DNA of 61,588 nt from an uncultured Acidimicrobiales bacterium (lineage in GTDB: Bacteria > Actinomycetota > Acidimicrobiia > Acidimicrobiales > SZUA-35): positions 1 to 61,588 of the forward strand of contig CALAJV010000033.1 of assembly GCA_937922805.1 (NCBI GenBank), given 5' to 3'. The notes below the pieces were generated by a model. The model was not told the DNA's origin. It ran no database searches and saw only the letters and a program-made list of their open reading frames with translations. A program made the position numbers and the translations under genes. Numbering within the stretch: position 1 is the stretch's first letter; every line of letters begins with the position of its first letter. Positions 54,467-61,203 of this stretch are shown here, in pieces.

Positions 54467-54760
54467 TCATAGCGGCATGTCGGTCCATTTGGTTGGGTCT
54501 TGGGCAAGGTGCATCACCGCGACAATAGTTATCGTTTCTTCGTTAACCCCATAGACAAGCCCGTAAGGAAATTTGGGGAGTCGATGTCGCCGCCACTGCT
54601 CTGACATCGCTGGCCAGGCGTGAGGGTGTTTCTCTATCAGGCTCAGCGATTTCTTGACTTCTGCGGCGAACACAAACCCGAGGCCTTCGAGTTGATCGTT
54701 GTAGTAGTCGATTGCATCAGTGAGCTCGTGCTCGGCGGCGGCGGCGAAGTTAATCTTCAT
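54467..54760 (-). CDS. RelE/ParE family toxin
   Basis: 97 residues from ATG. Fold segments: AAAEHELTDAIDYYNDQLEGLGFVF (in parts), FAAEVKKSLSLIEKHPHAWP, RRHRLPKFPYGLVYGV and ITIVAVMHLAQDPTKW. This matches RelE/ParE toxins, which cleave mRNA at the ribosome or poison gyrase; which one cannot be told. Starts 11 bp inside the antitoxin gene's 3' end, so the pair is cotranscribed. A degraded copy lies in cassette 3 (56604-56737). Confidence 0.9.
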   Translation of the reverse strand: MKINFAAAAEHELTDAIDYYNDQLEGLGFVFAAEVKKSLSLIEKHPHAWPAMSEQWRRHRLPKFPYGLVYGVNEETITIVAVMHLAQDPTKWTDMPL

Positions 54761-54968
54761 CGATGTTGGCGAACACGTCCTCAGCGCTCTTGGTACTCAT
54801 CTGCCCACTATCAACGGCCGCCATTCGCGAGTCACATTCTTCGACCCACTGCTGATCGATCTTTGAGGTCGGAGCGGAATCAAGGCTGGTGTATAGGCGT
54901 TCGATAAGTGTTGCTCTGTCGGTCGGGGACAGAGTTAAGGCGCTGGTCAGGAGCTCGTCAACAGTCAT
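54750..54968 (-). CDS. Antitoxin, addiction module component family
   Basis: 72 residues from ATG. MTVDELLTSALTLSPTDRATLIERLYTSLD (in parts) with WVEECDSRMAAVDSGQMSTKSAEDVF near the end matches the Unstab_antitox (PF09720) addiction-module family that pairs with RelE/ParE toxins. Upstream of and overlapping the toxin, as usual. Its labile product should neutralise the toxin and stabilise the cassette. Confidence 0.88.
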   Translation of the reverse strand: MTVDELLTSALTLSPTDRATLIERLYTSLDSAPTSKIDQQWVEECDSRMAAVDSGQMSTKSAEDVFANIDED

Positions 54969-55063
54969 TCCTCCATCCTACTACGACCGCAATCCACGTT
55001 GGTCAAAGCAGTCCTCGCCTAGAACTGGTCCTCACAACAAGCCATAATCGAGCTATAGCCGTA

Positions 55064-55157
55064 GTGTACGAAAAGTGCACAGGATTGCGCCGGACATCAG
55101 AGTGCACCGATGTAGACCGCTTCGACAGGTGATCGGAACAAGCTACCCGCCGGTCGT
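55064..55157 (+). other. Conserved cassette-end module 1
   Basis: GTGTACGAAAAGTGCAC (55064-55080) can fold as a 6-bp stem with a GAAAA loop (one G-T pair). CGCTTCGA at 55118-55125 lies exactly 40 bp before the tRNA-derived repeat at 55158. Equivalent elements occur in modules 2 and 3. Likely recombinase-binding sites (inference). Confidence 0.75.
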
Positions 55158-55215
55158 GAGGGCTTAAACCCCTCGGAGGGTTAAACCTCGTACGGGTTCA
55201 AGTCCCGTCCCGGGT
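55158..55215 (+). repeat. Partial tRNA-Leu copy 1 (58 bp)
   Basis: Identical to 54327-54384: 5' anticodon stem to the acceptor 3' strand. The 5' half of the tRNA is missing, so it is not a functional gene. The base after GGGT is G instead of A. Confidence 0.95.
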
Positions 55216-55217
55216 GC

Positions 55218-55436
55218 TTAGTTCGCCGCTTTAGGGTCGGGGTCGGTCAGCATCATCAGGATGGCCAGCAACTGGTCTGATTTCATCCACTCAACGATCT
55301 CTGCCCGGGCTTCATCAGGCATGGGCGTGACGAAACTGTACGACAAGAGCCCGGTGGCTTCGATGCCCGGATTCTGGTTGTAGAAGGTGGCGCACAGCTT
55401 CGGGTATTCGAGTAAATCATCGAGTATGGGTGTCAT
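55218..55436 (-). CDS. Unknown small protein, coupled to or split from the upstream gene
   Basis: 72 residues from ATG 55436, which overlaps the previous stop (ATGA). Begins MTPILDDLLEYPKL, continues with GLLSYSFVTPMPDEARAEI and WMKSDQLLAILMMLTD. The frame also extends 24 bp upstream to a TTG. The amino-acid flow of the two genes is continuous in the manner of one longer protein (CHAISVC then the LDDLLEY helix), so a frameshifted single gene is possible. No function assigned. Confidence 0.6.
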   Translation of the reverse strand: MTPILDDLLEYPKLCATFYNQNPGIEATGLLSYSFVTPMPDEARAEIVEWMKSDQLLAILMMLTDPDPKAAN

Positions 55437-55897
55437 GGGCAGACCGAGATCGCATGGCAATAGAGCATCTCTTCAAGCGCTGATTCGTGGTTGGTCTCGC
55501 TACTTTCGGCCAAGCGATTGATCTCTTCGAGAAGCGACGACATGAATTCAACTAGTCCAGATCGCTGACGCGGCGTCCAGCTCTTAGGCTGAAGTTTGCC
55601 CAGTCGGTAAAAGATCCTTGCCCACTCGATCGACCAGTCTTCCACAAACACCGCCTCGGCTAGCCGAGGAAAAAAGTAGAGGTAGTCCTCCTTGGTTACT
55701 GGGCTCGTAGCAGTGTATGCGTACTCTCCGAGCTCATTAGTGGTCAGACTGCGCAGCTCTGTTCTGAGCAACGGTCCAATGTGCTCTTCATGGACACAGC
55801 AGGGGCAGATATCGAGGTCGGCGGGCTCTTTCGGTCGCCGAGCCTCGTCAAAAGCGGTGTAAAGATCTTCGATTGCCCCTGCGAGATCGAACTTCAC
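55433..55897 (-). CDS. Unknown protein with CPCC motif
   Basis: 154 residues from GTG 55897; a start at 55939 is possible. It has a helical region (LAGAIEDLYTAFDEARRP), a metal-type motif LDICPCCVHEEHIGPLLRTE, then LTTNELGEYAYTAT and EDYLYFFPRLAEAVFVEDW. Similar proteins with a CPxC near a LxxLxxYAxxA helix and FLPRLxEL are scattered as single genes in many bacteria, which fits a mobile gene; I recall no function. Downstream overlap of 4 bp with the next gene. Confidence 0.68.
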   Translation of the reverse strand: MKFDLAGAIEDLYTAFDEARRPKEPADLDICPCCVHEEHIGPLLRTELRSLTTNELGEYAYTATSPVTKEDYLYFFPRLAEAVFVEDWSIEWARIFYRLGKLQPKSWTPRQRSGLVEFMSSLLEEINRLAESSETNHESALEEMLYCHAISVCP

Positions 55898-55986
55898 CAG
55901 GCTTATCCTACATTCTCGTTCGTTCCCGACACGCTCCAATTCTCAAGATGTTGGCCGGGCCACGGAGGGTTGCGCATTCGGTGTAA

Positions 55987-56082
55987 GTGCACGAAAAGTG
56001 CACAACGGCGTAGGCGAACGTCAGAGTTCGCCGGTTTAGGACCGCTTCGATTTGTAGTCGACAGTAGCCAACCGCCAGCGGT
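55987..56082 (+). other. Conserved cassette-end module 2
   Basis: GTGCACGAAAAGTGCAC at 55987-56003, a second inverted repeat GGCGAAC/GTTCGCC at about 56013-56032, and CGCTTCGA at 56043-56050, again exactly 40 bp before the repeat at 56083. Confidence 0.75.
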
Positions 56083-56140
56083 GAGGGCTTAAACCCCTCG
56101 GAGGGTTAAACCTCGTACGGGTTCAAGTCCCGTCCCGGGT
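56083..56140 (+). repeat. Partial tRNA-Leu copy 2 (58 bp)
   Basis: Identical to 54327-54384; AC follows as after the intact tRNA. Lacks the tRNA 5' half. Confidence 0.95.
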
Positions 56141-56428
56141 ACGTGTTTTAGTTGTTCGACAAGCCAGGTCAGCGCCATCCTCACGTGCTACCTCATTGGA
56201 GACAAGGTCATCCTTTGGGTTCCCGAAGCTGAATTTAGGAGGCTTGACCTGGTACCACTCAAAGAGGCTGTTCCGATAGCAATCGGAACTAACGTCGGGC
56301 GATGACCGGTCGCCGCTACTGTGGCCGACCCGAATCATCTAAAACAGGGATGGCTCGATGACTTCAGTTGTCTCGGGGTCGCACTGATGCATATTTGTGC
56401 CCACGCCCCTAATTGGTAAAATGTCCTT

Positions 56429-56503
56429 ATGAATAGAAATAGGATTGTGATTGTTGCGTGCGTCGTGGGTGCAGCGATTTGGGTTGTCTCAAGTTTTCTC
56501 TGA
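56429..56503 (+). CDS. Possible 24-residue single-span membrane peptide
   Basis: ATG 56429 to TGA 56503. The peptide starts MNRNRIVIVACVVGAAI and ends WVVSSFL: a basic start followed by a full hydrophobic span. Small toxins of type I systems and other micro-membrane proteins look like this. No clear ribosome binding site and no known relative, so it is a candidate only. Confidence 0.35.
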   Translation: MNRNRIVIVACVVGAAIWVVSSFL

Positions 56504-56603
56504 TTTTGGGATGACTGGAATCACCGCGTGTAGCCGCGGTCAGATTTCGCGCGATTGGTCTAGGTGAGGGCCGAAAACGCCCGTCTACAGCAGCTTGAAA
56601 CCG

Positions 56604-56737
56604 AAGACAAGTCTGTAGGGGAATTTCGGTAGACGTTGCCGCCGCCACCTGGCTGACATCGATGGCCAGGCGTAAGGGTGTGTTTGTATCAAGCTCAGCG
56701 ATTTCTTGACTTCTGCAGTGAATACAAACCCGAGGCC
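56604..56737 (-). pseudogene. Remnant of a RelE/ParE toxin gene
   Basis: About 134 bp closely similar to 54552-54690 of the cassette 1 toxin. The frame still reads GLGFVFTAEVKKSLSLIQTH and RWRRQRLPKFPYRLVFGF. The first about 20 codons and the last about 25 codons are gone and there is no antitoxin. The 5' break lies about 24 bp from the cassette-end hairpin, so the module may have replaced the lost part. Confidence 0.82.
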
Positions 56738-56760
56738 AGCAATCGAGTGTTTGCTCGTAA

Positions 56761-56857
56761 GTGCACGAAAAGTGCACAATGTTGCGGGCAAGGCACTTGA
56801 AGTTCAACGAGTAAGATCGCTTCGAGAGCTGGTCGACAAGAACCACCCGCTCGTGGT
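56761..56857 (+). other. Conserved cassette-end module 3
   Basis: GTGCACGAAAAGTGCAC at 56761-56777 and CGCTTCGA at 56818-56825, 40 bp before the repeat at 56858. Hairpin-to-repeat distances in modules 1-3 are 94, 96 and 97 bp. Confidence 0.75.
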
Positions 56858-56915
56858 GAGGGCTTAAACCTCTCGGAGGGTTAAACCTCGTACGGGTTCA
56901 AGTCCCGTCCCGGGT
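56858..56915 (+). repeat. Partial tRNA-Leu copy 3 (58 bp)
   Basis: 57 of 58 bases match 54327-54384. The following ACACGGCGACTCATCGAG resembles the sequence after the intact tRNA. Confidence 0.94.
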
Positions 56916-57044
56916 ACACGGCGACTCATCGAGTAGAGGCCGGGTTGTAGAGGTCGAACCGTAGGCGGAGTCGATGTTGCCCTAGCGGCTCACCTAGGAT
57001 GAAATCGTTTTACAGCCTTCGGAATTCGCGGCAGGATCGTACAT

Positions 57045-57581
57045 GTGATCATCGTCCTTAACGGCTATCCCGGCGTCGGCAAGTTGACCATAGGGCGCGA
57101 ACTTGCTGCCTTGATTGGTGGCCGGATGCTCGATATCCATTCTGTCTACAACGTCGCTTTCGCCTTGACCGAGTTCAAATCACCCGAGTTTGTCGAAACG
57201 GTTGAGCAGATCGAAGCGATTGCGCACAACCTGATCCGCAAACTACCTGCCGAGCAACCGGTGGTTCTGACGACGGTCCTCGCAGGTACAGATGGTCGGG
57301 CCGAAGCTGAATGGGCGAGGATAGTGGAGCTGAGCAAGCAGCGACCACCGCTATACGTTGTGCACGTGTCGTGTGACCTGGAAGAAAATAAGCGTCGGAT
57401 CGCATCAGAGGAACGGATTTTGAAGCAAAAGCTGCGCGACCCAGAAGTTGCCATCAGAAACCAAGCCGGAGCGACGCCATTGCTGGGCTTGGATGCGAAC
57501 AGACTTCTTCAACTGGATACGACCGATATGACGCCAACAACGGCCGCAAAGAAAATTTCAGTGTGGGCCATGCAGGACTAG
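57045..57581 (+). CDS. P-loop kinase-like ATPase
   Basis: 178 residues from GTG. Walker A GYPGVGKLTIG at residues 7-17, a DxH-type segment MLDIHSVYN, LTTVLAGTDGRAEAEW and the lid helix region SCDLEENKRRIASEERI. The fold resembles shikimate/adenylate kinase-like proteins and chloramphenicol phosphotransferase-type kinases; the substrate is unknown. It lies right after the cassette array and is read in the direction of the tRNA; it may be a further inserted gene that lost its end module, or the original flanking gene. Confidence 0.78.
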   Translation: MIIVLNGYPGVGKLTIGRELAALIGGRMLDIHSVYNVAFALTEFKSPEFVETVEQIEAIAHNLIRKLPAEQPVVLTTVLAGTDGRAEAEWARIVELSKQRPPLYVVHVSCDLEENKRRIASEERILKQKLRDPEVAIRNQAGATPLLGLDANRLLQLDTTDMTPTTAAKKISVWAMQD

Positions 57582-57647
57582 GAATCCAACGCGCCGGCTG
57601 ACACTGTTGCGTCGCCCTATGTTGCGGTTGTTGACTTGCTTGTTGCC

Positions 57648-57663
57648 AGCGCCTTTCGGCGCT
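57648..57663. other. 6-bp hairpin at the xylA 3' end
   Basis: AGCGCC (57648-57653) pairs with GGCGCT (57658-57663) around a 4-base loop (GAAA on the minus strand). No T-tract follows on either strand. Possible weak bidirectional transcript end between the kinase gene and xylA. Confidence 0.4.
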
Positions 57664-58993
57664 ATTGGATCCGTTCAATTGTTCGATTGACGAGGTTCTC
57701 GATCATCTCTTGACGGCCGCTTGTCGGAGCTGGGTCGATGTTCGTTGTCATAACCTGTTGGTGCAGCTCGGCCAAGGAGTATTCGCCGTTTAAGAGTTTG
57801 GATCCCTCCGGCGACGACCACCCGGCGTACCGTTCCTCGATCAAGGTTTCAAGTGTTCCGTCCTCGATAAGAGCGGCGGCCACTAACAGCGATTTAGCCA
57901 TAGTGTCCATGGCGCCGACATGAGCGTGGAACAGGTCGTCGCGAGCCAGGCTTTGCCGTCGCAGCTTAGTGTCGAACATGAACCCACCGGTGTTGAATCC
58001 GCCACCTTTGAGGATCTGGTAGACCCCAAGACTCATCTGGTCGACGCTATTAGGAAACTGGTCTGTGTCCCATCCGAGCCGATCGTCGCCCCGGTTTGCG
58101 TCGACTGATCCGAAAATCCCGCACGCTACAGCCTGGGCGACCTCGTGATCAAAATCGTGGCCGGAAAGGGTGGCGTGGTTCACTTCGATGTTGACTTTAA
58201 TTTCGTCCTCCAAGCCGTACTTCTTCAAGAATCCGTAGACGGTGGCTGAGTCGTGGTCGTACTGGTGTTTGGTCGGCTCCTGCGGTTTAGGCTCGATCAG
58301 GATCGCCCCCTGAAAACCAATGTCGTATTTGTGTTGTACCACCATGGTGAGAAACTGCCCGAGCTGATCGAGCTCTTGGTCCATGCGAGTGTTCAGCAGC
58401 ATCTCGTAGCCTTCACGTCCGCCCCAGAGAACGTAGTTTTGCCCGCCGAGTCGATGGGTCGCGTTCAGACAGTGAGCAACTTGGGCGGCTGCGTGTTTGA
58501 ACACGTCCGGGTTTGGATTGGTAGCGGCGCCAGCGGCATATCGAGGTTGAAAGAACAGCTGAGCTGTGCCCCACAGAACCTCTAAGCCTGACCGCTCCAT
58601 ATGGGTGGCGGCGTAATCGACCATTTCGTCAAGGTTGGCGCAGCTTTGTTCGAACGTTTCGCCCTCGGGCGCTATGTCTCGGTCGTGGAAACTGAAGTAG
58701 GGGACTCCAAGCTTTGAGAAGAACTCGAACGCCGCGTCCATTTTCTGTCGAGCGGCAGCCATTGGGTCGGCCGCCGGATCAAGCCATGGCCGGTCGAACG
58801 TGCCCGCACCAAACACGTCGGCGCCGTTCCAGTTGAACGAGTGCCAGTAGCAGACTGCGAACCGGAGCTGCTCCTCCATTGTCTTGCCCAAAACCAGTCG
58901 GTCCTTGTCGTACCACCGAAACGCCAGCGGATTGTCGGACGAGGGCCCCTCATAGCCAACGGGCGAGATCTGAGGAAAGAAGGAATCAGTCAT
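57662..58993 (-). CDS. xylA: Xylose isomerase
   Basis: 443 residues from ATG, the long (class II) form. Converts D-xylose to D-xylulose in the cytoplasm. Motifs: VCYWHSFNWNGADVFG, YFSFHDRDIAPEG (catalytic His), YVLWGGREGYEMLLNT, ILIEPKPQEPTKHQYDHD (metal ligands) and DANRGDDRLGWDTDQFP. No xylulokinase or transporter next to it. Divergent or isolated from its neighbours; the flavodoxin-like gene is upstream on the same strand at 22 bp. Confidence 0.96.
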   Translation of the reverse strand: MTDSFFPQISPVGYEGPSSDNPLAFRWYDKDRLVLGKTMEEQLRFAVCYWHSFNWNGADVFGAGTFDRPWLDPAADPMAAARQKMDAAFEFFSKLGVPYFSFHDRDIAPEGETFEQSCANLDEMVDYAATHMERSGLEVLWGTAQLFFQPRYAAGAATNPNPDVFKHAAAQVAHCLNATHRLGGQNYVLWGGREGYEMLLNTRMDQELDQLGQFLTMVVQHKYDIGFQGAILIEPKPQEPTKHQYDHDSATVYGFLKKYGLEDEIKVNIEVNHATLSGHDFDHEVAQAVACGIFGSVDANRGDDRLGWDTDQFPNSVDQMSLGVYQILKGGGFNTGGFMFDTKLRRQSLARDDLFHAHVGAMDTMAKSLLVAAALIEDGTLETLIEERYAGWSSPEGSKLLNGEYSLAELHQQVMTTNIDPAPTSGRQEMIENLVNRTIERIQ

Positions 58994-59015
58994 GGCGGTA
59001 ACTGTAGTAGCCCGA

Positions 59016-59468
59016 CTACACAGAAAGCATGGCGGAGGCCGCAGCGCCTAGCTCCCAGCATTCGTCTAGATGTTCTGCGGTTGGCTGGCCTATTAGAAGA
59101 ACGGGTTTTTGAGTCAGCTTCCAACCTAATCCGGTTGTGATTTTCTCGATCGCAAGCCGGGCGCCCTCGACATCGCTTTCGCCGTGGACCCAATATCCAA
59201 ACGGTCTACCCGTCGTTGCTGGCACGGCATCGTTGTAGACAACATCGAAAAAGTGTTTGAGGGCCCCGCTCATGTAGCCAAGGTTGGCGGGGGTGCCAAG
59301 CAGATAGCCGTCGGCAGAAATGACGGCAGCCGAGTCGGCTTCAAGCGCATCGACGGCCGCGACCGTCACCCCTGACACGTCGGGAGTGTTGGCGCCGGTC
59401 GTAACGTGGTCGACTAACAAACGAGTGTTGGGCGATGGGCTGTGGTGAACAATAAGTAGGTGTTTCAT
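59016..59468 (-). CDS. Flavodoxin-fold NAD(P)H-dependent oxidoreductase
   Basis: 150 residues from ATG 59468; conservation starts at MKHLLIVHHSPSPNT, so the longer frame to 59522 is not used. FMN-binding flavodoxin-like fold: the phosphate loop HHSPSPNTR, GYLLGTPANLGYMSGALKHFFD and PFGYWVHGESDVEGAR. Close to the NADPH-dependent FMN reductase/WrbA-like group. It lies 70 bp downstream of the selenoprotein gene on the same strand, so a shared redox role is possible. Confidence 0.86.
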   Translation of the reverse strand: MKHLLIVHHSPSPNTRLLVDHVTTGANTPDVSGVTVAAVDALEADSAAVISADGYLLGTPANLGYMSGALKHFFDVVYNDAVPATTGRPFGYWVHGESDVEGARLAIEKITTGLGWKLTQKPVLLIGQPTAEHLDECWELGAAASAMLSV

Positions 59469-59537
59469 TCGATCTCGAAACGTGCGGCCGATGATGCCTT
59501 TGTGTGGCTCTCGTGCGGTCACACTGGCAGCGTCCGA

Positions 59538-60023
59538 TTATCTGGCTGCCCGGTTCATCTCGAAGCGAACTTTCTTCAGGACATCGTTGGCGGTGAAGCG
59601 CCCAATTGGTCCGCTTGAAAACACTGACGTATTGATGTTCCCATCAGGGTCGAGAAGAAATCCGGTGGCCTCCAGGAATATCCGATCTCCGGTTTGGAGA
59701 TTGGCACCAGTGGCTTCCGAAACGGTCGGGGCATCGATGCTGTGGCCAAGTTGTACATAACCAATTCGTAAACCGTCGGCCAATTGCTGGGTCGTCGGGC
59801 CATCATCGACTGAGAGGGCAAAGACGGAAACGCCTAGTTCTTTGAGGAGGCTGGCGTTTGTATCGAAGTCAACTAACTGTTGACGACAGTACGGTCACCA
59901 GTGGCCGCGGTAGAACAATACGACAGCCCAACTGCCACTAGCTTGTGCAGGTAGGCTGAAGGTGTTTCCGTCTAGCGTTGTAGCTTCGACATTTGGCATT
60001 GCCGTTCCGTTGCTAGGTCTCAT
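59538..60023 (-). CDS. Redoxin (AhpC/TSA-like) selenoprotein with in-frame UGA
   Basis: 161 residues if the TGA at 59895-59897 is read as selenocysteine (residue 43). Before it, from ATG 60023 (or 59999), the frame reads MPNVEATTLDGNTFSLP and WAVVLFYRGHW; after it PYCRQQLVDFD, VSVFALSVDDGPTTQQLADG and GFLLDPDGNINTSVFSSGP. In peroxiredoxin-like relatives the site is W-C-P-x-C, so UGA falls exactly on the catalytic cysteine, and similarity continues through it to a normal stop. A SECIS-like hairpin starts shortly downstream. A nonsense mutation is the alternative but would be an unlikely coincidence. Automated annotation would split or truncate this gene. Confidence 0.85.
59868..59884 (-). promoter_or_regulatory. 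Putative bacterial SECIS hairpin
   Basis: On the minus strand, GTCAAC (59884-59879) pairs perfectly with GTTGAC (59873-59868) around the loop AGTTA (59878-59874). A lower stem TGTC/GATA-type pairing with a 3-base bulge can extend it. The loop begins 16 nt after the UGA and has G in its second position, as the recalled bacterial SECIS consensus asks (16-37 nt, G in the first two loop bases). Confidence 0.7.
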
Positions 60024-60094
60024 ATCGGCCGATCTTAGGCCCGAAACAGATCGAGATACCAGCTCGATGTCGGAGACGGGCTACCATCGATCGA

Positions 60095-61057
60095 ATGGGT
60101 GCGTCGCACGACCATGATCACGGTGTTGGCCTAGCCCGCGCTGGAGCAAAGCACAAGCATCGGTTATTTTTTGCCTTTTTGATCATCGCAGCGTTCTTTG
60201 TGCTCGAGGTCATCGCCGGGTTCTGGACGAACTCGCTAGCGCTGTTGTCAGACGCTGGCCACATGTTCACCGATGTCTTAGGCATTGGCATGGCGCTCGC
60301 TGCAATACAACTTGCCTCTCGCTTCGGTGCTCAGAAGGCCACGCCCCAATCGGGTCAACCCAACTCAGCACCGGCAGTGACTAGTCACACGTTCGGCCTT
60401 TATCGGCTCGAGATTTTGGCCGCCTTTGTCAACGCTCTTTTGCTATTCGCTGTAGCTATCTGGGTTCTCATCGAAGCAGGGCGTCGACTGTTCTCAGAGC
60501 CTGAGGTCTTGACGAATCAGATGCTAATTGTTGCGGGCCTCGGACTGCTAGCAAACATCGCTGCGTTTCTCCTCTTGCGCCAAGGAGCCAAGGAGTCGTT
60601 GAATGTGGAGGGAGCTTATCTTGAGGTGCTCGCAGATCTGATTGGTTCAGTTGGCGTAATCATTGCCGCCATCGCTATCTCAGTGTTCGGCTGGTCTTGG
60701 ATAGACCCAGTAGTCGCTGCCCTGATTGGTCTATGGATTCTCCCAAGAACTTGGCACCTCGGTCGCAAAGCGGTTCGGATACTGCTGCAGGCGGCGCCAG
60801 AGAATGTCGATCTTGTTTCGTTGGCTGACGATTTAGGCTCCATAGCTGGAGTTACTAATGTCCATGATCTTCACGTCTGGACGCTTACCTCTGAAATGGA
60901 TGCCGTGTCGGCTCACCTTATGACTGAGGAGAACATTGATTCCCATTCGGTCCTCGACCGAGCCCGATCGATAATGACCGGGCAGTACGGAATCGAACAT
61001 GCAACGTTCCAAATTGAGCCGGAAAGCCATATTGGATGCCACGAAGTCAGCTGGTAA
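60095..61057 (+). CDS. Cation diffusion facilitator (CzcD/ZitB type)
   Basis: 320 residues from ATG. His-rich N-terminus (SHDHDHG), six membrane helices, the metal sites SLALLSDAGHMFTDVLGI in helix 2 and YLEVLADLIGSVGV in helix 5, and a cytoplasmic C-terminal domain with VHDLHVWTLTSEMDAVSAHL. Exports Zn2+ (possibly Co2+, Cd2+) in exchange for protons. Divergent from the selenoprotein gene with 71 bp between. No metal regulator is adjacent. Confidence 0.94.
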   Translation: MGASHDHDHGVGLARAGAKHKHRLFFAFLIIAAFFVLEVIAGFWTNSLALLSDAGHMFTDVLGIGMALAAIQLASRFGAQKATPQSGQPNSAPAVTSHTFGLYRLEILAAFVNALLLFAVAIWVLIEAGRRLFSEPEVLTNQMLIVAGLGLLANIAAFLLLRQGAKESLNVEGAYLEVLADLIGSVGVIIAAIAISVFGWSWIDPVVAALIGLWILPRTWHLGRKAVRILLQAAPENVDLVSLADDLGSIAGVTNVHDLHVWTLTSEMDAVSAHLMTEENIDSHSVLDRARSIMTGQYGIEHATFQIEPESHIGCHEVSW

Positions 61058-61203
61058 GCAGGTTCCTTAGCCTCGTAGAACCCAAATCGGTAAAATTTTG
61101 CATTATGTAGAACTTTGAGTGCAATTCCTGGATTGCGGTAGAATAGAGCTACAGGTCGGATCGGTGGGTTTCGACCAATAGTGCATTTGATGGTGGGTAT
61201 TAA

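Larger units (their letters stand above)
54386..55215 (+). mobile_element. Cassette 1: tRNA-Leu-bounded unit with toxin-antitoxin pair
   Basis: An 830-bp unit starting after the tRNA and ending with the first partial copy. It contains a RelE/ParE toxin and its antitoxin on the minus strand, 95 bp of spacer, and the conserved module (55064-55215). No integrase or transposase. Bases 54384-54402 right after the tRNA match those after copy three (17 of 19). Cassette nature is inferred from repeats and content. Confidence 0.75.
55216..56140 (+). mobile_element. Cassette 2: tRNA-Leu-bounded unit with two overlapping unknown genes
   Basis: A 925-bp unit from the end of copy 1 to the end of copy 2. 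The stop codon of its last gene (55218-55220) lies 2 bp after copy 1, so the genes fill the unit almost completely. Both genes are on the minus strand, as in cassette 1. The conserved module is at 55987-56082. Confidence 0.75.
56141..56915 (+). mobile_element. Cassette 3: tRNA-Leu-bounded unit with decayed content
   Basis: A 775-bp unit from copy 2 to the end of copy 3. Content: no long gene at 56141-56428, a possible 24-residue membrane peptide (56429-56503), and a remnant of the cassette 1 toxin (56604-56737) cut off close to the module at 56761. Copy 3 has one base change from the tRNA (CCTCTC for CCCCTC), which fits an older insertion. Confidence 0.72.

Noticed and set aside
56123..56338. 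71-codon minus-strand frame at the start of cassette 3
   Set aside because: It ends inside the tRNA-derived repeat and has no recognisable features or ribosome binding site.
55158..56915. Three further tRNA-Leu genes
   Set aside because: Each copy starts at the anticodon stem and lacks the 5' acceptor strand and D-arm, so none can fold as a tRNA.
59576..59821. 81-codon frame overlapping the redoxin gene
   Set aside because: Different frame from the redoxin fold and without similarity to it; the UGA-containing frame explains the region.
61058..61203. c-di-AMP (ydaO-type) riboswitch before the secreted protein gene
   Set aside because: Such riboswitches precede many actinobacterial wall hydrolases, but I could not find the conserved elements here; only small stems are visible.
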